Positions 8,771 through 18,031 of a stretch of 64,000 nucleotides of DNA are shown piece after piece. Under the pieces are notes generated by a model. It searched no databases, was not told the DNA's origin, and saw only the letters and a list, made by a program, of their open reading frames with translations. Within the stretch, counting starts at the first letter, position 1. Each line of letters opens with the position of its first letter. The position numbers were made by a program, and so were the translations under genes. The stretch is from an uncultured Oscillospiraceae bacterium (GTDB lineage Bacteria; Bacillota; Clostridia; Oscillospirales; Ruminococcaceae). Location of the stretch: contig UQMF01000009.1 of NCBI GenBank assembly GCA_900542145.1, positions 46,414-110,413 of the forward strand, written 5' to 3'.

Positions 8771-10030
8771 TTATTTGACGGGAACGATCTTCTTTCTGAG
8801 TATGGTATGCGCAGGAACCACGATATCTGTCGGGATCGTGAGTTTCTCAGTTGCACGGCGTGCAATAGCAATCTCCTCGCCGTCGGAGCTGATCATCTTT
8901 GCCGGAGCAAACGGAATTGGCTTCTGGTGTGGCGGCACAAGCTCCAGCTCGTCCTCCAGGGTGAAGTAATTCCGCTGGGTGAGGTGCATTATTCCATCGG
9001 CGCAGCCGTCCACGACTCCCACAAAGTCGGAATCCCTGCGGTAGCCGCTGTCGGCAAAGAACTGTCCCCCGTTTGTCACCATGGAGGGATCCTGCGTTCC
9101 GGAACCGTCCGTGGGTTTTCCGTAGAAGAATCCGGTGCTGTAGGGACGGTGGCTGATCTTGTTCACTTCGTCGATTATCCATGGCTCCGGCTTTTCGCCG
9201 CGCTTGAAGCTGTCGATTGCTGCACGGTACGCATTAACGGTCATTGCGACATAATACGCGGATTTCGCCCTGCCTTCGATCTTGAAGCTTGTAACGCCGG
9301 CTTCCATCAGGTCGTCAAGGTGCTCGATCATGCACATGTCGCGCGCGTTCAGAATATAACTTCCGCGCTCATCCTCAAACACCTTATAGAACTGGTTTGG
9401 GCGCTTTTCCTCCATGAGGTAGTACCCCCAGCGGCATGGCTGGGCGCACTCGCCACGGTTTGCGCCTCTTCCGGTGAGATATTCTGAGATCAGGCATCTT
9501 CCTGAGAAGCTTACGCACATTGCGCCGTGTACAAAGGTTTCAATCTCCATATCCTGTGGGATCTTTCTGCGTATCTCGCGGATATCCTCAAGTCCGACTT
9601 CCCGGGCAAGGACTACACGTTTTGCGCCCATTCTGTACAGCTCTATCGCTGTGCGGTAGTTTACTACGCCAGTCTGAGTGGAAATATGCAGTTCTAGTTT
9701 GGGAGCGTACTCCTTTATCATCGAGATAACTCCAAGGTCGCAGGCGATCGCAGCGTCAACACCGCATTCCTGCGCCTGGGCTATATAAGCCGGAAACTGG
9801 TCGATCTCACCGTTGAGCGGTATCGTGTTGCAGGTAAGGTGTACCTTGACTCCCCGGGAGTGCGCCAGCTTTACGGCGCGCTCCATTGCGTTGAAGTCGA
9901 AGTTCTTTGCGCCGGCGCGCATTCCGAAGGTCTTGCCAGCAAGGTAAACAGCGTCGCAGCCGTAATCCAGCGCCGATATTAGACACTCCTCATCTCCTGC
10001 CGGAGCGAGAAGCTCTGTCGGGTAATTCAT
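8771..10030 (-). CDS. U32 family peptidase / tRNA or rRNA hydroxylation protein
   Basis: A 419-residue member of the U32 family. The N-terminus ELLAPAGDEECLISALDYGCDAVYLAG and the cysteine cluster CVSFSGRC...GECAQPCRW (about residues 168-195) are the family hallmarks. Relatives include TrhP and RlhA, which act in 5-hydroxylation of tRNA or 23S rRNA, and collagenase-like PrtC; the cysteines probably hold an Fe-S cluster. Which RNA or substrate this one serves is not clear. A GAGGAGG site precedes the ATG. The gene begins five bases after mltG ends; U32 genes are commonly next to mltG in Firmicutes, so the pairing is expected. Confidence 0.93.
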   Translation of the reverse strand: MNYPTELLAPAGDEECLISALDYGCDAVYLAGKTFGMRAGAKNFDFNAMERAVKLAHSRGVKVHLTCNTIPLNGEIDQFPAYIAQAQECGVDAAIACDLGVISMIKEYAPKLELHISTQTGVVNYRTAIELYRMGAKRVVLAREVGLEDIREIRRKIPQDMEIETFVHGAMCVSFSGRCLISEYLTGRGANRGECAQPCRWGYYLMEEKRPNQFYKVFEDERGSYILNARDMCMIEHLDDLMEAGVTSFKIEGRAKSAYYVAMTVNAYRAAIDSFKRGEKPEPWIIDEVNKISHRPYSTGFFYGKPTDGSGTQDPSMVTNGGQFFADSGYRRDSDFVGVVDGCADGIMHLTQRNYFTLEDELELVPPHQKPIPFAPAKMISSDGEEIAIARRATEKLTIPTDIVVPAHTILRKKIVPVK

Positions 10031-10035
10031 TAATA

Positions 10036-11436
10036 TTAGTCCTCCTCACGCAGTGCGGCGTCGATGATGTTCTGCTCGTGCTTTTCTGCGGTATTTGCAT
10101 AGTAGAATACTCCGTCGCTGCTGCTCAGGAAGTAGTAGTAATCTGTTTCTGCCGGGTAAAGTGCGGCGTTGATAGCCTCCAGACCAGGACTGCAAATAGG
10201 ACCGGCAGGCAGTCCATCGCAGACGTAGGTGTCATAGGCGTCGATGATGTTCTGGTACAGATCCCGTGATCCGCTGGGAATACCCGGCTCGATACAGTCA
10301 CGGATATAGTACTCGGTGGTATCCGACTGTAAGTGCGGGAAGTCGTACTGATCCTCCAGACGGTTATGGAATACCGACGAGATGTTCTCCATGTTATCGG
10401 GATTCGTACCCTCTTTCTGGATGATCGAAGCAAGCGTGATAACCTGATCGAATGTCATTCCGAGCTCGGTCGCACGGGCGTACATGCTTCTGGTTATCTT
10501 GCTCTCAAAGTTGGCGTACATCTTTTCCGCCGCCTGCTTTGCATATTGAGTAGTGTCAAAGTCCGGATTGTCCTTGAGGTCGTCGATAACATAGAACTCG
10601 TAGGTATCCGGGAAGAGGTAGCCTTCCAGCGCATAGAAGCGGTCCTCGGAAACCTTAATCTGCTCCTCAAAGTCGTATTTCTCGAGCTTTGTGCGGTAGA
10701 AATTCTCGAAATCCTTAGCGCGGCAGACGTAATTTTCTTCAAGAAGCTTTCCTATCTGCTGGGCGTTGGAGCCCTCAGGAATCATTATGGTGACGGTATT
10801 TGTGTAGGTGCGTACCGTCTTGAGAAGCGTAATGATGTTGCTGTAGGACATGGTGGCATTCACGGTGTATTCCCCGTCAAGGAATCCGTCGGTTTCCTTG
10901 GCGTGGTTCACATACGTCTTGAACAGCCAGGGCATTTGAATTATTCCGTTGTCGTAGAGCGTATCTGCAATGTCGTCAACATTCATGCTGTCGTCAATCA
11001 CGATAGTTGCTTCGTGGCTTTTTTTTGCCATGCCGGTGTAGTCCTGGAGCGCAACTATCACCTTCCACGCGCAGAAAACTCCGGCGCATATTGCCGCAAC
11101 GGAGAGCACAACTCCGAGGAATATATGCCCCATGGTTCTGGTGTGGTTGTAGTGGTGCTTTTTCTTTTTGGACTTTCTGCGCTTTCGTACCGGGTTAGGG
11201 TTCTCCGGGTACTCAACGTTTGTGGGCGCCGGCTCCTGAATGGAATCCATCATACGGGTGCTTCCAGGCTCGTCGGCGCTGTTAAGTTCCGTAAAGCGGT
11301 CGCGCGGTGCAATGTCCTGGTATTCCCCGAATCCGTCTGTATTATGAATGCTGTTCATTTCCCGGGTGGCGCCGAAATCCTCGTTGCCGTCGTCGTTTAC
11401 CGGGAAGCCCAGCTGATCGAAATTATTGTTGTCCAT
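10036..11436 (-). CDS. mltG: endolytic transglycosylase MltG
   Basis: A 466-residue YceG/MltG protein that cleaves nascent glycan strands in the membrane and so sets their length. A long disordered, basic cytosolic N-terminus (1-103, with a run of Arg and Lys at 84-93) precedes one membrane helix (about 104-130) and the LysM-like and catalytic YceG domains. The substrate motif EGYLFPDTYEF is at 271-281 and the catalytic Glu is E342 in ASIIQKEGTN. The N-terminal extension is longer than in E. coli MltG, as is common in clostridia. The GAGGA site lies six bases before the ATG. Confidence 0.95.
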   Translation of the reverse strand: MDNNNFDQLGFPVNDDGNEDFGATREMNSIHNTDGFGEYQDIAPRDRFTELNSADEPGSTRMMDSIQEPAPTNVEYPENPNPVRKRRKSKKKKHHYNHTRTMGHIFLGVVLSVAAICAGVFCAWKVIVALQDYTGMAKKSHEATIVIDDSMNVDDIADTLYDNGIIQMPWLFKTYVNHAKETDGFLDGEYTVNATMSYSNIITLLKTVRTYTNTVTIMIPEGSNAQQIGKLLEENYVCRAKDFENFYRTKLEKYDFEEQIKVSEDRFYALEGYLFPDTYEFYVIDDLKDNPDFDTTQYAKQAAEKMYANFESKITRSMYARATELGMTFDQVITLASIIQKEGTNPDNMENISSVFHNRLEDQYDFPHLQSDTTEYYIRDCIEPGIPSGSRDLYQNIIDAYDTYVCDGLPAGPICSPGLEAINAALYPAETDYYYFLSSSDGVFYYANTAEKHEQNIIDAALREED

Positions 11437-11460
11437 ATAAAATCCTCATGTAACTCACGG

Positions 11461-11997
11461 TCAGTCCGTTATGACCGCGTCTGCACGTCTGTCGTGCGGC
11501 TCGGCAGGTACTTCACCCACGAAATCCGAATAGCAGATTATAACCGACTTTCCTGGAAATCCTGCCAGGAATCTGTCGTAATATCCCCTGCCGTATCCCA
11601 GCCGCAGTCCGGATTTGTCGCAGGTCAGCGCCGGAACTATGCACAGGGAGTCCTCGTCCGGTATTGCAGGCGCTGTTCGATTGACAGGCTCCATAATGCC
11701 GAATCTTCCGGCGGCAAGGTCCTGCATGGAATGCAGCGGATAGAATGTCAGCTCGTGATCTCCGGATACCGGGGAAGCCACTGGTTTTCCGTTTTCAAAG
11801 CACCAGTCCAGGAGCATTCGCGTGTCAACTTCGATTTCTGTTGACACATATGTGAATACGCTGCTGCACTTTTCAAGCAACAGTTTCAAGCTTTCGAATA
11901 TCCTGAGATCAGCCTGCGCCTTTTTATCCGCCGGGATATCCTTACGGCGCTGTATCAGTGCCTTGCGGAGCGCCTTTTTTTCCTCTGTAATGGTCAT
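11461..11997 (-). CDS. 5-formyltetrahydrofolate cyclo-ligase
   Basis: A 178-residue protein of the 5-FCL family, which converts 5-formyl-THF to 5,10-methenyl-THF with ATP. The N-terminal KKALRKALIQRRKDI helix and the C-terminal phosphate-binding motif LGYGRGYYDRFL are both present, with VPALTCDKSGLRLG just before it. Size fits the family. The ATG overlaps the TGA of the DJ-1 gene (ATGA), so translation is coupled. Folate one-carbon chemistry links it loosely to the thymidylate kinase at the head of the unit. Confidence 0.94.
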   Translation of the reverse strand: MTITEEKKALRKALIQRRKDIPADKKAQADLRIFESLKLLLEKCSSVFTYVSTEIEVDTRMLLDWCFENGKPVASPVSGDHELTFYPLHSMQDLAAGRFGIMEPVNRTAPAIPDEDSLCIVPALTCDKSGLRLGYGRGYYDRFLAGFPGKSVIICYSDFVGEVPAEPHDRRADAVITD

Positions 11998-12539
11998 CTG
12001 TCGGCAACTATCGCGTGGAAGATCTCTTCCGATTTTTCAGCGCCGCACAGTACCTTTACAAGCTCAATACCAAATGCGATAGCCGCGCCGGCTCCGCAGG
12101 CGGTCGTGAACTTACCGTCGGTAACGCACAGTTTGTTCTGTACATGCGCGCCCTCAAGGTACTGCTCGAATCCGGGGAAGCATACCGCGTTCCTGCCGGA
12201 AAGCAGACCAAGCCTGCCGAGAATTGACGGAGCGGCGCATATCGCACCAACCGGGATTCCGTTCTTCACGCAGTACGCGATCGCGTTCTGAACCGTTTCG
12301 GAATCCTCCAGGTTGAGCGTTCCGGGCATTCCGCCGGGAAGCACGATAAGCTGAAGATCGTCGTTAAGCTTTACCTCATCCTCTGTCAGGTCGGCTTTTA
12401 CCTGTATTCCGTGAGAGCTGGTGGGTGTGGAAGTGCCCACGCCGACAGTCTTTACGTCCAGCTTGGCTCTTCTGAGCATATCTATCGGGGCGATTGCCTC
12501 GGTTTCCTCAAATCCGTTTGCTAAAAATACATATATCAT
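11994..12539 (-). CDS. DJ-1/PfpI family protein
   Basis: A 181-residue flavodoxin-like protein of the DJ-1/ThiJ/PfpI superfamily. The nucleophile-elbow cysteine is C101 in VGAICAAPSILG, and the acidic partner that tunes its pKa is in GFEETEA (E11/E12). The LPGGMPG segment at 67-73 is also typical. Members include protein deglycases, chaperones and peptidases; sequence does not separate these. It overlaps the DUF2156 gene by four bases upstream and the 5-FCL gene by four bases downstream. A GGAGGT five bases before the ATG supports the start. Confidence 0.92.
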   Translation of the reverse strand: MIYVFLANGFEETEAIAPIDMLRRAKLDVKTVGVGTSTPTSSHGIQVKADLTEDEVKLNDDLQLIVLPGGMPGTLNLEDSETVQNAIAYCVKNGIPVGAICAAPSILGRLGLLSGRNAVCFPGFEQYLEGAHVQNKLCVTDGKFTTACGAGAAIAFGIELVKVLCGAEKSEEIFHAIVADR

Positions 12540-13423
12540 GTCGTACCTCCAAATGAAATGAAGTATTTTTCTTCCAGGAATGCCGGGTGGTAGGACAGCT
12601 TTGCTTTCCGCAGACCCTCTGAGCCGGCGTCCTCTTCCCGGTTGATATAGCGGTAATCATCGGCGAGTCGCTTTGCGAACTCACAGTTTACTGCGGTGTA
12701 GGCACCCTGGTATTCCAGTAGAGCCTTTTCCGCGTGCACCACGAAAGTATCCGCCGCGGAATGCTCCCCGAAAGTGAACGCCTGCGGAGCCCCGTTCACA
12801 TACAGGATTCCGCCACGATAGCCCAGCGTGAAGTAGTCAGCCAGGCTGCGGCGAACCACGTCCGCTTCGGTAGTCTTTTCCACGTCCGAAGTGTCGGACA
12901 GCCATTTCTCCAGCACCTCGAAGCAACAGTCAATATTGGAACTGCAAATCTCCTCGAAGCTCCAGTCGTTTTCGTAGAAACGGTTGAGATGATTGCGTTT
13001 TGAATGGTATTTCCTGCCCTTTAACTCCGCAAGGTCCGCGGATTCGTAGACATAATCGAATCCATCGCGGTCTGGCTCTGTCGTTATTCCCGGGAACATT
13101 TCCACAAGCTGTGCAATGCACTCCTTATTGGCAGTCATCAGCAGCTCGTGCCCCATTGAATCACAGTAGCCGCGCAGATCTGTTATAAGTGCGCGGATAT
13201 CGCCGCTTCCAGCCGGATACAGGAATCTCGGAATATCCGAATTATCCCGGTTCTGGAGCAGGTAAAAATCCCTGTAGCGGCAAATCTTCACGTTGTAAAC
13301 ATCTTTCCAGACGTAGTTGTTGCCGAAAGTATACAGACACCCACGGAATCCCGACTGTAACAGGAGCGGTTCGATCCATTCGCGGTCCGATAATTCCGGC
13401 GATCTGAAATCAAATTCAGCCAT
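12536..13423 (-). CDS. DUF2156 domain-containing protein
   Basis: A 295-residue cytosolic protein matching the C-terminal acyltransferase-like fold of phosphatidylglycerol lysyltransferases (DUF2156), without the membrane part found in MprF. The HSKRNHLNRF segment (about 140-149) and the GIL...GAPQAFTFGEH segment (about 205-221) are family features of the two GNAT-like halves. Such stand-alone clostridial proteins have no established substrate. The ATG shares a base with the tmk stop (TGATG), and its own stop overlaps the DJ-1 start, so all three are coupled. Confidence 0.85.
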   Translation of the reverse strand: MAEFDFRSPELSDREWIEPLLLQSGFRGCLYTFGNNYVWKDVYNVKICRYRDFYLLQNRDNSDIPRFLYPAGSGDIRALITDLRGYCDSMGHELLMTANKECIAQLVEMFPGITTEPDRDGFDYVYESADLAELKGRKYHSKRNHLNRFYENDWSFEEICSSNIDCCFEVLEKWLSDTSDVEKTTEADVVRRSLADYFTLGYRGGILYVNGAPQAFTFGEHSAADTFVVHAEKALLEYQGAYTAVNCEFAKRLADDYRYINREEDAGSEGLRKAKLSYHPAFLEEKYFISFGGTT

Positions 13424-14082
13424 CAGATCTCCTCTGCTTCTCTTTTTATAGTGAGGGCGATGTCGGCTATTGGCAGCGGCGTTTCCCCATCAGAGCACCG
13501 GATAATCTTCCAGCCGCATTTCCCGGCGGTATACAGGGCGCTTTCCCTGCATGCCTTCAGGAATGCGATATTCTTCTCGTGGATATCCTTCCGGGATTCG
13601 TCGCCGTTGTATCTTCCGGAAAGCAGCTTCTGCGATACTTCCACCGGCATGTCCAGAAAAATAACGAGATCCGGTTCCGGAAGTCCCAGTCGGTTGTATT
13701 CCAGATCCCACAGCCATTCGAGGAATCCGTCCCATTCTTCCCGAGGGAGCTTTGTCATCTGGTATATCGCATTCGAAGTAGTGTACCTGCCTGAAACTAT
13801 TGTAGCACCGGCGTCGAAATCTTTCTTCCAGTCGGTGACGTAGCTTGCGTATCTGTCCGAGGCGTAGAACGCTGAAGCCGCATAGGCTCCGCTTGCCCCC
13901 TCGCAGGGAATCGCACCTGAAAGATATTCGGAGATGACTCGCCCTGTGCTGCTTTCGTAATTCGGGAAGCTTATCAGACGAGCATTTTCTTTTTCGCCAA
14001 GCGATCTGCTGAGAAGTTCCAGCTGAGTGGATTTGCCGCAGCCGTCCAGGCCCTCAAGTACTATTATCTTTCCCTTTGTCAT
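13423..14082 (-). CDS. tmk: thymidylate kinase
   Basis: dTMP kinase, making dTDP from dTMP and ATP. The P-loop GLDGCGKST spans residues 11-19 from the chosen start, followed by the FYASDRYASY segment and the RYTTSNAIYQ substrate region. The open frame extends 31 codons further upstream, but those codons run over the -10 region of the promoter, so the ATG at 14082 (MTKGKIIVLEG), with AGGG about nine bases away, is the real start. At 219 residues the length is normal. It is the first gene of the long leftward unit. Confidence 0.93.
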   Translation of the reverse strand: MTKGKIIVLEGLDGCGKSTQLELLSRSLGEKENARLISFPNYESSTGRVISEYLSGAIPCEGASGAYAASAFYASDRYASYVTDWKKDFDAGATIVSGRYTTSNAIYQMTKLPREEWDGFLEWLWDLEYNRLGLPEPDLVIFLDMPVEVSQKLLSGRYNGDESRKDIHEKNIAFLKACRESALYTAGKCGWKIIRCSDGETPLPIADIALTIKREAEEI

Positions 14083-14116
14083 CTTTATCAGCCCTATCAC
14101 ATAAATATACATTATT

Positions 14117-14145
14117 ATTTTATCACAAAAAAGCGATTTAGTCAA
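14117..14145 (-). promoter_or_regulatory. sigma-A promoter for the tmk unit
   Basis: On the minus strand: -35 TTGACT at 14140-14145, a 17-base spacer and -10 TAAAAT at 14117-14122. Transcription should start near 14110, about 28 bases before the tmk ATG. No other strong promoter was seen between here and the left edge, so about 14 kb may depend on it. Confidence 0.8.
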
Positions 14146-14173
14146 TGCTTTTTTTGTACATATCATAATAGGC

Positions 14174-14207
14174 AAAGAAAACCGGACAGCCGATTAAGCT
14201 GTCCGGT
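14174..14207 (-). terminator. intrinsic terminator after the DHH phosphoesterase gene
   Basis: Minus-strand hairpin: ten-base arms ACCGGACAGC and GCTGTCCGGT around a seven-base loop (14181-14207), followed by TTTCTTTG. It separates the DHH gene from the tmk promoter. Confidence 0.85.
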
Positions 14208-14212
14208 AAGTA

Positions 14213-15151
14213 TCACTTTACGTTGTAGAGCTTGTCGTAGTTGACCAGTTCGTTGAGCAGCTGTGGAACCTTTTCCTCCATCTGGTCGTCCGGAAACTGG
14301 CAGGTGCCTACTGCCATGTGTCCGCCGCCGCCGTACTTCAGCATGAGCGAACCTACGTTCACATGGCTGGTGCGGTTGAGGATAGAGTATCCGACAGCAC
14401 AGGAGCAACCCTTGCCACCCTTGCCATTTACGATCCAGCAAGAAATATTCTGCTCGGGATACAGGCTGTAGATCAGGAAGCGGTTGCCGGTATAGATCGT
14501 ATCAACGCCGCGGAGGTCGGTGATTATCACGTCGCCCTCGACGCGGGTGTACTTATGTACCATCTCCTTGAACTTCTCGGTCTGCTCGTTGTAGAGTTTG
14601 ATACGCTCCTGAATATCTGGCATTGCGAGAATTTCGTCTGTGGTCATGTATGCGCAGCACTTGAGAAGTTTTTCCATGAGCTGGTAGTTGCTTATGGTGA
14701 AGTTGCGGAATCTGCCGAGTCCGGTACGGGGATCCATCAGGAAGCCGATAAGGATCCAGCCCTGCGGATTCAGTATCTCTTCACGGGTGAGGTTTCCGCT
14801 GTCCACTTTGTCGACTGCTTCCATAAGGTCGTCGAAGTTCGGGAAGCGCTCCTTGCCGCCGTAGTACTCATATATAATACGCGCACAGCTGGGGGTGATG
14901 CGGCTTTCACCCTTGTACTTGCCCTTGTATTTTCTGCGCTCCTCCTCGCTGGAGTGGTGATCAAACCAGAGTCCGCAGCCCTCCACGAAAGGAACATTCG
15001 CCAGTACGTCATTTTCGGTCACAGGGATCAGTCCGTCCTGAAGATCCTTCGGGTGGGCAAATGTCCAGGAATCAGGCTCGACAACTCCGGCACAGAGCAG
15101 AAGTGCGCCGCAGGCAAGTCCATCAAAATCAGAACGTGTAATCAGTCGCAT
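14213..15151 (-). CDS. DHH family phosphoesterase
   Basis: A 312-residue DHH/DHHA1 protein. Motif I is SDFDGLACG (D8, D10), the DHH triad is at 64-66 in WFDHHSS, and the DHHA1 glycine motif GGGGH is at 274-278. Between them lies a helical stretch with DKVDSGN (about 115-120). These residues bind two Mn or Mg ions. Relatives include exopolyphosphatase, oligoRNase NrnA and cyclic-dinucleotide phosphodiesterases; the exact substrate cannot be set from sequence. It is monocistronic, between its own promoter and terminator. Confidence 0.9.
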   Translation of the reverse strand: MRLITRSDFDGLACGALLLCAGVVEPDSWTFAHPKDLQDGLIPVTENDVLANVPFVEGCGLWFDHHSSEEERRKYKGKYKGESRITPSCARIIYEYYGGKERFPNFDDLMEAVDKVDSGNLTREEILNPQGWILIGFLMDPRTGLGRFRNFTISNYQLMEKLLKCCAYMTTDEILAMPDIQERIKLYNEQTEKFKEMVHKYTRVEGDVIITDLRGVDTIYTGNRFLIYSLYPEQNISCWIVNGKGGKGCSCAVGYSILNRTSHVNVGSLMLKYGGGGHMAVGTCQFPDDQMEEKVPQLLNELVNYDKLYNVK

Positions 15152-15223
15152 GATGATACCTCTCTATACAAAAATTTGATAAACTGATTTATTGGGTTCG
15201 GGACAAAATCCCTCACCAGATAC

Positions 15224-15252
15224 ATTATAGCAAATATCCACATAAAAATCAA
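15224..15252 (-). promoter_or_regulatory. sigma-A promoter for the DHH phosphoesterase gene
   Basis: -35 TTGATT at 15247-15252, 17-base spacer, -10 TATAAT at 15224-15229, giving a leader of roughly 65 bases. A perfect AT-rich inverted repeat (AAAAATCA-ACA-TGATTTTT, 15244-15262) covers the -35 box; it may be a weak terminator for the transglutaminase gene or an operator. Confidence 0.8.
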
Positions 15253-15285
15253 CATGATTTTTACAAAAAACCTTATTTATTTGCA

Positions 15286-18006
15286 TTATTTTTGTGCTCC
15301 GTGACAGATTTCCGTTATCAGCTTCATTACACCGATCTTCCACGGGAAACTGAATGTGCGCATGGAATCGACGACGATCTGTAGTTGCTTGTACAATCTT
15401 GCGTTTTCCTCGTCGGTGATCTTGTAGGAGCCGAACTCCATAGCCTCGATCAGCGCGGATTCCTCCTCCAGGCTTGTGCCGAAATTCTCGTCAACACGCT
15501 TCCAGAATGCTCCGGGCAGCTCTCCCCTGCCGGGTCGGAGTCCTCCCCATTCAAGCAGAGCAAGTAACAGCGAAAGCAATTCTCCGGATTTACCGCCGCC
15601 TGCCTTCAGCCGTTCGAGTTCAGAAAGCGCGGATTTCCTGATGGAGCACAGTCGCAGCAGTATCATCGCCGCTATTACCAGGGCGGCAACCGCTGCGATA
15701 ATATACGGCAGGATTGCAGCCGCATTCCCCGGGAATCCGCCGTCGGAGTTTCCTTCGCCGGTAGCAGCGCTCACATCGGCGGTCGATACGGGAATAATGC
15801 TTGTGTCTGATTCGCCAGTGCGCTTTGTTTCCGATGTCTGATCCGGTGTTTCCTGGCTGGGTTCCGTAGAATCCGACTGATCAATGGAGTCCCCGGTCTG
15901 CTGCTCTGTCGAAGCCTGAACGGTTCCGGCTGCCGCAGTTCCCCTTCCGGGATATGCTGCGGAGCTGGTGGGGTCAAATGTTACCCAGCCGTACTGTCCC
16001 AGGTAGACTTCTGTCCAGGCGTGGAGGTTCTTCTCGCGCAACAGGACTGAATTGCTCCCGTCCGCGGATTCAACATAGAATCCGGTGCAGTAGCGTGCAG
16101 GAACCCCGAGTTCCCTGAGAATAAGCGTCATTGCGCTGGCGTACAGCGAGCAGTGACCGCGCTTGGTTTCGTTCAGGAACTGTAGAACAGGTTCGTGGCT
16201 GTTATTGCTTCCGTCGAGAGAATAGGTGTAATTCGTGCGCAGGTAATCTGCCACAACGGTAGCAAGTTGATAGCGGTACTGTACCTCGCTTATGCTTCCG
16301 GAATTCCTCTGGTCTGCGAGGGATTCGTATTCATCGTAAAGGCACCGCCTGATGTAGCTTTCTATCTCCTGAACATAGTTGTCGGGTATGCTCAGGTAGG
16401 TGCTGTCAACGTAGGAACTGTAGCTGCTCAGGATATCCTCCTGCTCCATTTCGGGAACAACGCTGCTGTAGATGTCGTTCGGCGTGCAGGAATTCAGTTC
16501 GAACATCCTTTCCACTTCCGCCAGTCCGTCCGCGTCGCCGGAATAAAGCTCGTTGCTTGTGTAGGACGGGATCAGCGCAACGCAGTCAACGGAGTTGATG
16601 TGGCTCCCGGCGATTTCGCTTACCCGGACCGCGTAATCTCCGTAAACGTTGAACAGCTCGTTGTTGTAAAACGAGTAATCCACCGTATATGGCGGCAGAA
16701 ATACAACATCGGTGCTGCAAAGGTATTCTATGCTCACATAGTCGCTGGCGATCAGCTTTTCCCCGTCTACGGCGGAATACAAGCTCCCGTCTGAGGAAGC
16801 ACCCAGCAACGCTTCAATTACGCGGTTCTCGCAGGGACGGTAGGTGTCCTTCAGTCCGGAAGCACTCCAGAGCCCGGGTTCGTTTCCAACGACCGTGGTC
16901 CAGGATCTGCCGGTGAAATCAACGCCGACATCTCCGCGCAGGTAGAACGGCCTGCTCCCCTGGTAGCTGACGCGGATCATTTCACGTTCGCCCCTGCCCG
17001 GGGATACGATGTTAAGCAGGTCCTCCTGCTCGGTTCCGCCGTGCGTGAAGTATTCCGACGCGGAGCCGTTGTAAAACGGGGATTCCACGCCGTCGCCGTT
17101 TCCTGTGAGATTCGACACGAAAGAATACAGCCCGGAATAGTCGATCTTGCTCCCGTCGGGAATTATCGCTGCGCCGATCATCAGACATACCGCCGTAATC
17201 GCGGCGCAGTACATTCCGGAGCTAAAATACTTGGAGTAGTAGTTGCAGTGCATTTCCGTGCGCTTTGCGAACGGCGCGGAGGAGGTGTGCTTCAGGAACG
17301 AGCGCTCCTCCATTTTCATTCGCCTGCGGTAGTCGTCCAGGCTGCTGTGCCGGACGGCAAGACCGCCAGAGTAATTCCTGCGGATAGCGAACGCGCCGGC
17401 AAGGGATGCCAGCGTCGGGATCAGCCAGAATCCGAATTCAATCCGCTCGGATAACAACACCGGAACGCACAGCGTGGTAAACAGAAGTGCCGGGATAAGC
17501 GGACGAAGCCTGCCGGAAAAACACAGCGACACAATAAGGCTGTACATTAGGCACATCAGAACGGTGCCAAGCACGACTCCTGCCACAAAATCCGGATTAT
17601 ATGCGTCAAGTATCTCGTTGCGGTGGAAGAGGTACCGCCGCGGATATAGGAACCGCCCTTCGACCAGGAGCATGCAGGCGTCCGCAAAGTAGCTGAGCTT
17701 GTCCCGGAGCAGCCCGAAATTCAGCCAGGTCAGCAATCCGAAAACAACGGTGATTCCCGCCAGGAGCCACCGCTTTCTGACGAAAACCAGTATCCCGGAA
17801 AAAACAGCGCAGGAGATTCCACAAACCGCCGCCATTGCCGTAAGGTCCACCGGGAATCCGAACTGCGACAGAATATACATCATCGAGCTAACGCAGAACG
17901 TCACCGCCAGCAGTATTCGTTTTATTACAAGAAGAGGGGTGTGCGGCTTTGTACAGTAATACCTGTCATAAACCAGCACACCGTCTGAGAAAAAGTCTTT
18001 GTTCAT
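15286..18006 (-). CDS. transglutaminase-like membrane protein (TgpA-like)
   Basis: About 906 residues. Five or six N-terminal membrane helices (about 28-210), one more near 267-285, then a large extracellular region with a transglutaminase core, a Ser/Thr/Pro-rich linker (about 690-750), a last helix (about 757-780) and a cytosolic C-terminal domain resembling DUF4129. The catalytic triad is intact: C619 in RGHCSLYASA, H662 in NLHAWTEVY and D678 in TFDPTSS. The start is the ATG at 18006; an in-frame TTG just upstream is unlikely. Related proteins usually sit with a MoxR ATPase and a DUF58 protein. Here neither is adjacent and the upstream neighbour, 25 bases away, is a tubulin-like gene. Likely a peptidase or cross-linking enzyme at the cell surface. 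Confidence 0.9.
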   Translation of the reverse strand: MNKDFFSDGVLVYDRYYCTKPHTPLLVIKRILLAVTFCVSSMMYILSQFGFPVDLTAMAAVCGISCAVFSGILVFVRKRWLLAGITVVFGLLTWLNFGLLRDKLSYFADACMLLVEGRFLYPRRYLFHRNEILDAYNPDFVAGVVLGTVLMCLMYSLIVSLCFSGRLRPLIPALLFTTLCVPVLLSERIEFGFWLIPTLASLAGAFAIRRNYSGGLAVRHSSLDDYRRRMKMEERSFLKHTSSAPFAKRTEMHCNYYSKYFSSGMYCAAITAVCLMIGAAIIPDGSKIDYSGLYSFVSNLTGNGDGVESPFYNGSASEYFTHGGTEQEDLLNIVSPGRGEREMIRVSYQGSRPFYLRGDVGVDFTGRSWTTVVGNEPGLWSASGLKDTYRPCENRVIEALLGASSDGSLYSAVDGEKLIASDYVSIEYLCSTDVVFLPPYTVDYSFYNNELFNVYGDYAVRVSEIAGSHINSVDCVALIPSYTSNELYSGDADGLAEVERMFELNSCTPNDIYSSVVPEMEQEDILSSYSSYVDSTYLSIPDNYVQEIESYIRRCLYDEYESLADQRNSGSISEVQYRYQLATVVADYLRTNYTYSLDGSNNSHEPVLQFLNETKRGHCSLYASAMTLILRELGVPARYCTGFYVESADGSNSVLLREKNLHAWTEVYLGQYGWVTFDPTSSAAYPGRGTAAAGTVQASTEQQTGDSIDQSDSTEPSQETPDQTSETKRTGESDTSIIPVSTADVSAATGEGNSDGGFPGNAAAILPYIIAAVAALVIAAMILLRLCSIRKSALSELERLKAGGGKSGELLSLLLALLEWGGLRPGRGELPGAFWKRVDENFGTSLEEESALIEAMEFGSYKITDEENARLYKQLQIVVDSMRTFSFPWKIGVMKLITEICHGAQK

Positions 18007-18031
18007 CAAAAATCCTTTGCCGGAAGATTCA

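Noticed and set aside
10333..11844. 503-codon plus-strand open frame opposite mltG and 5-FCL
   Set aside because: Shadow of mltG and the next gene; cysteine- and valine-rich composition typical of antisense translation.
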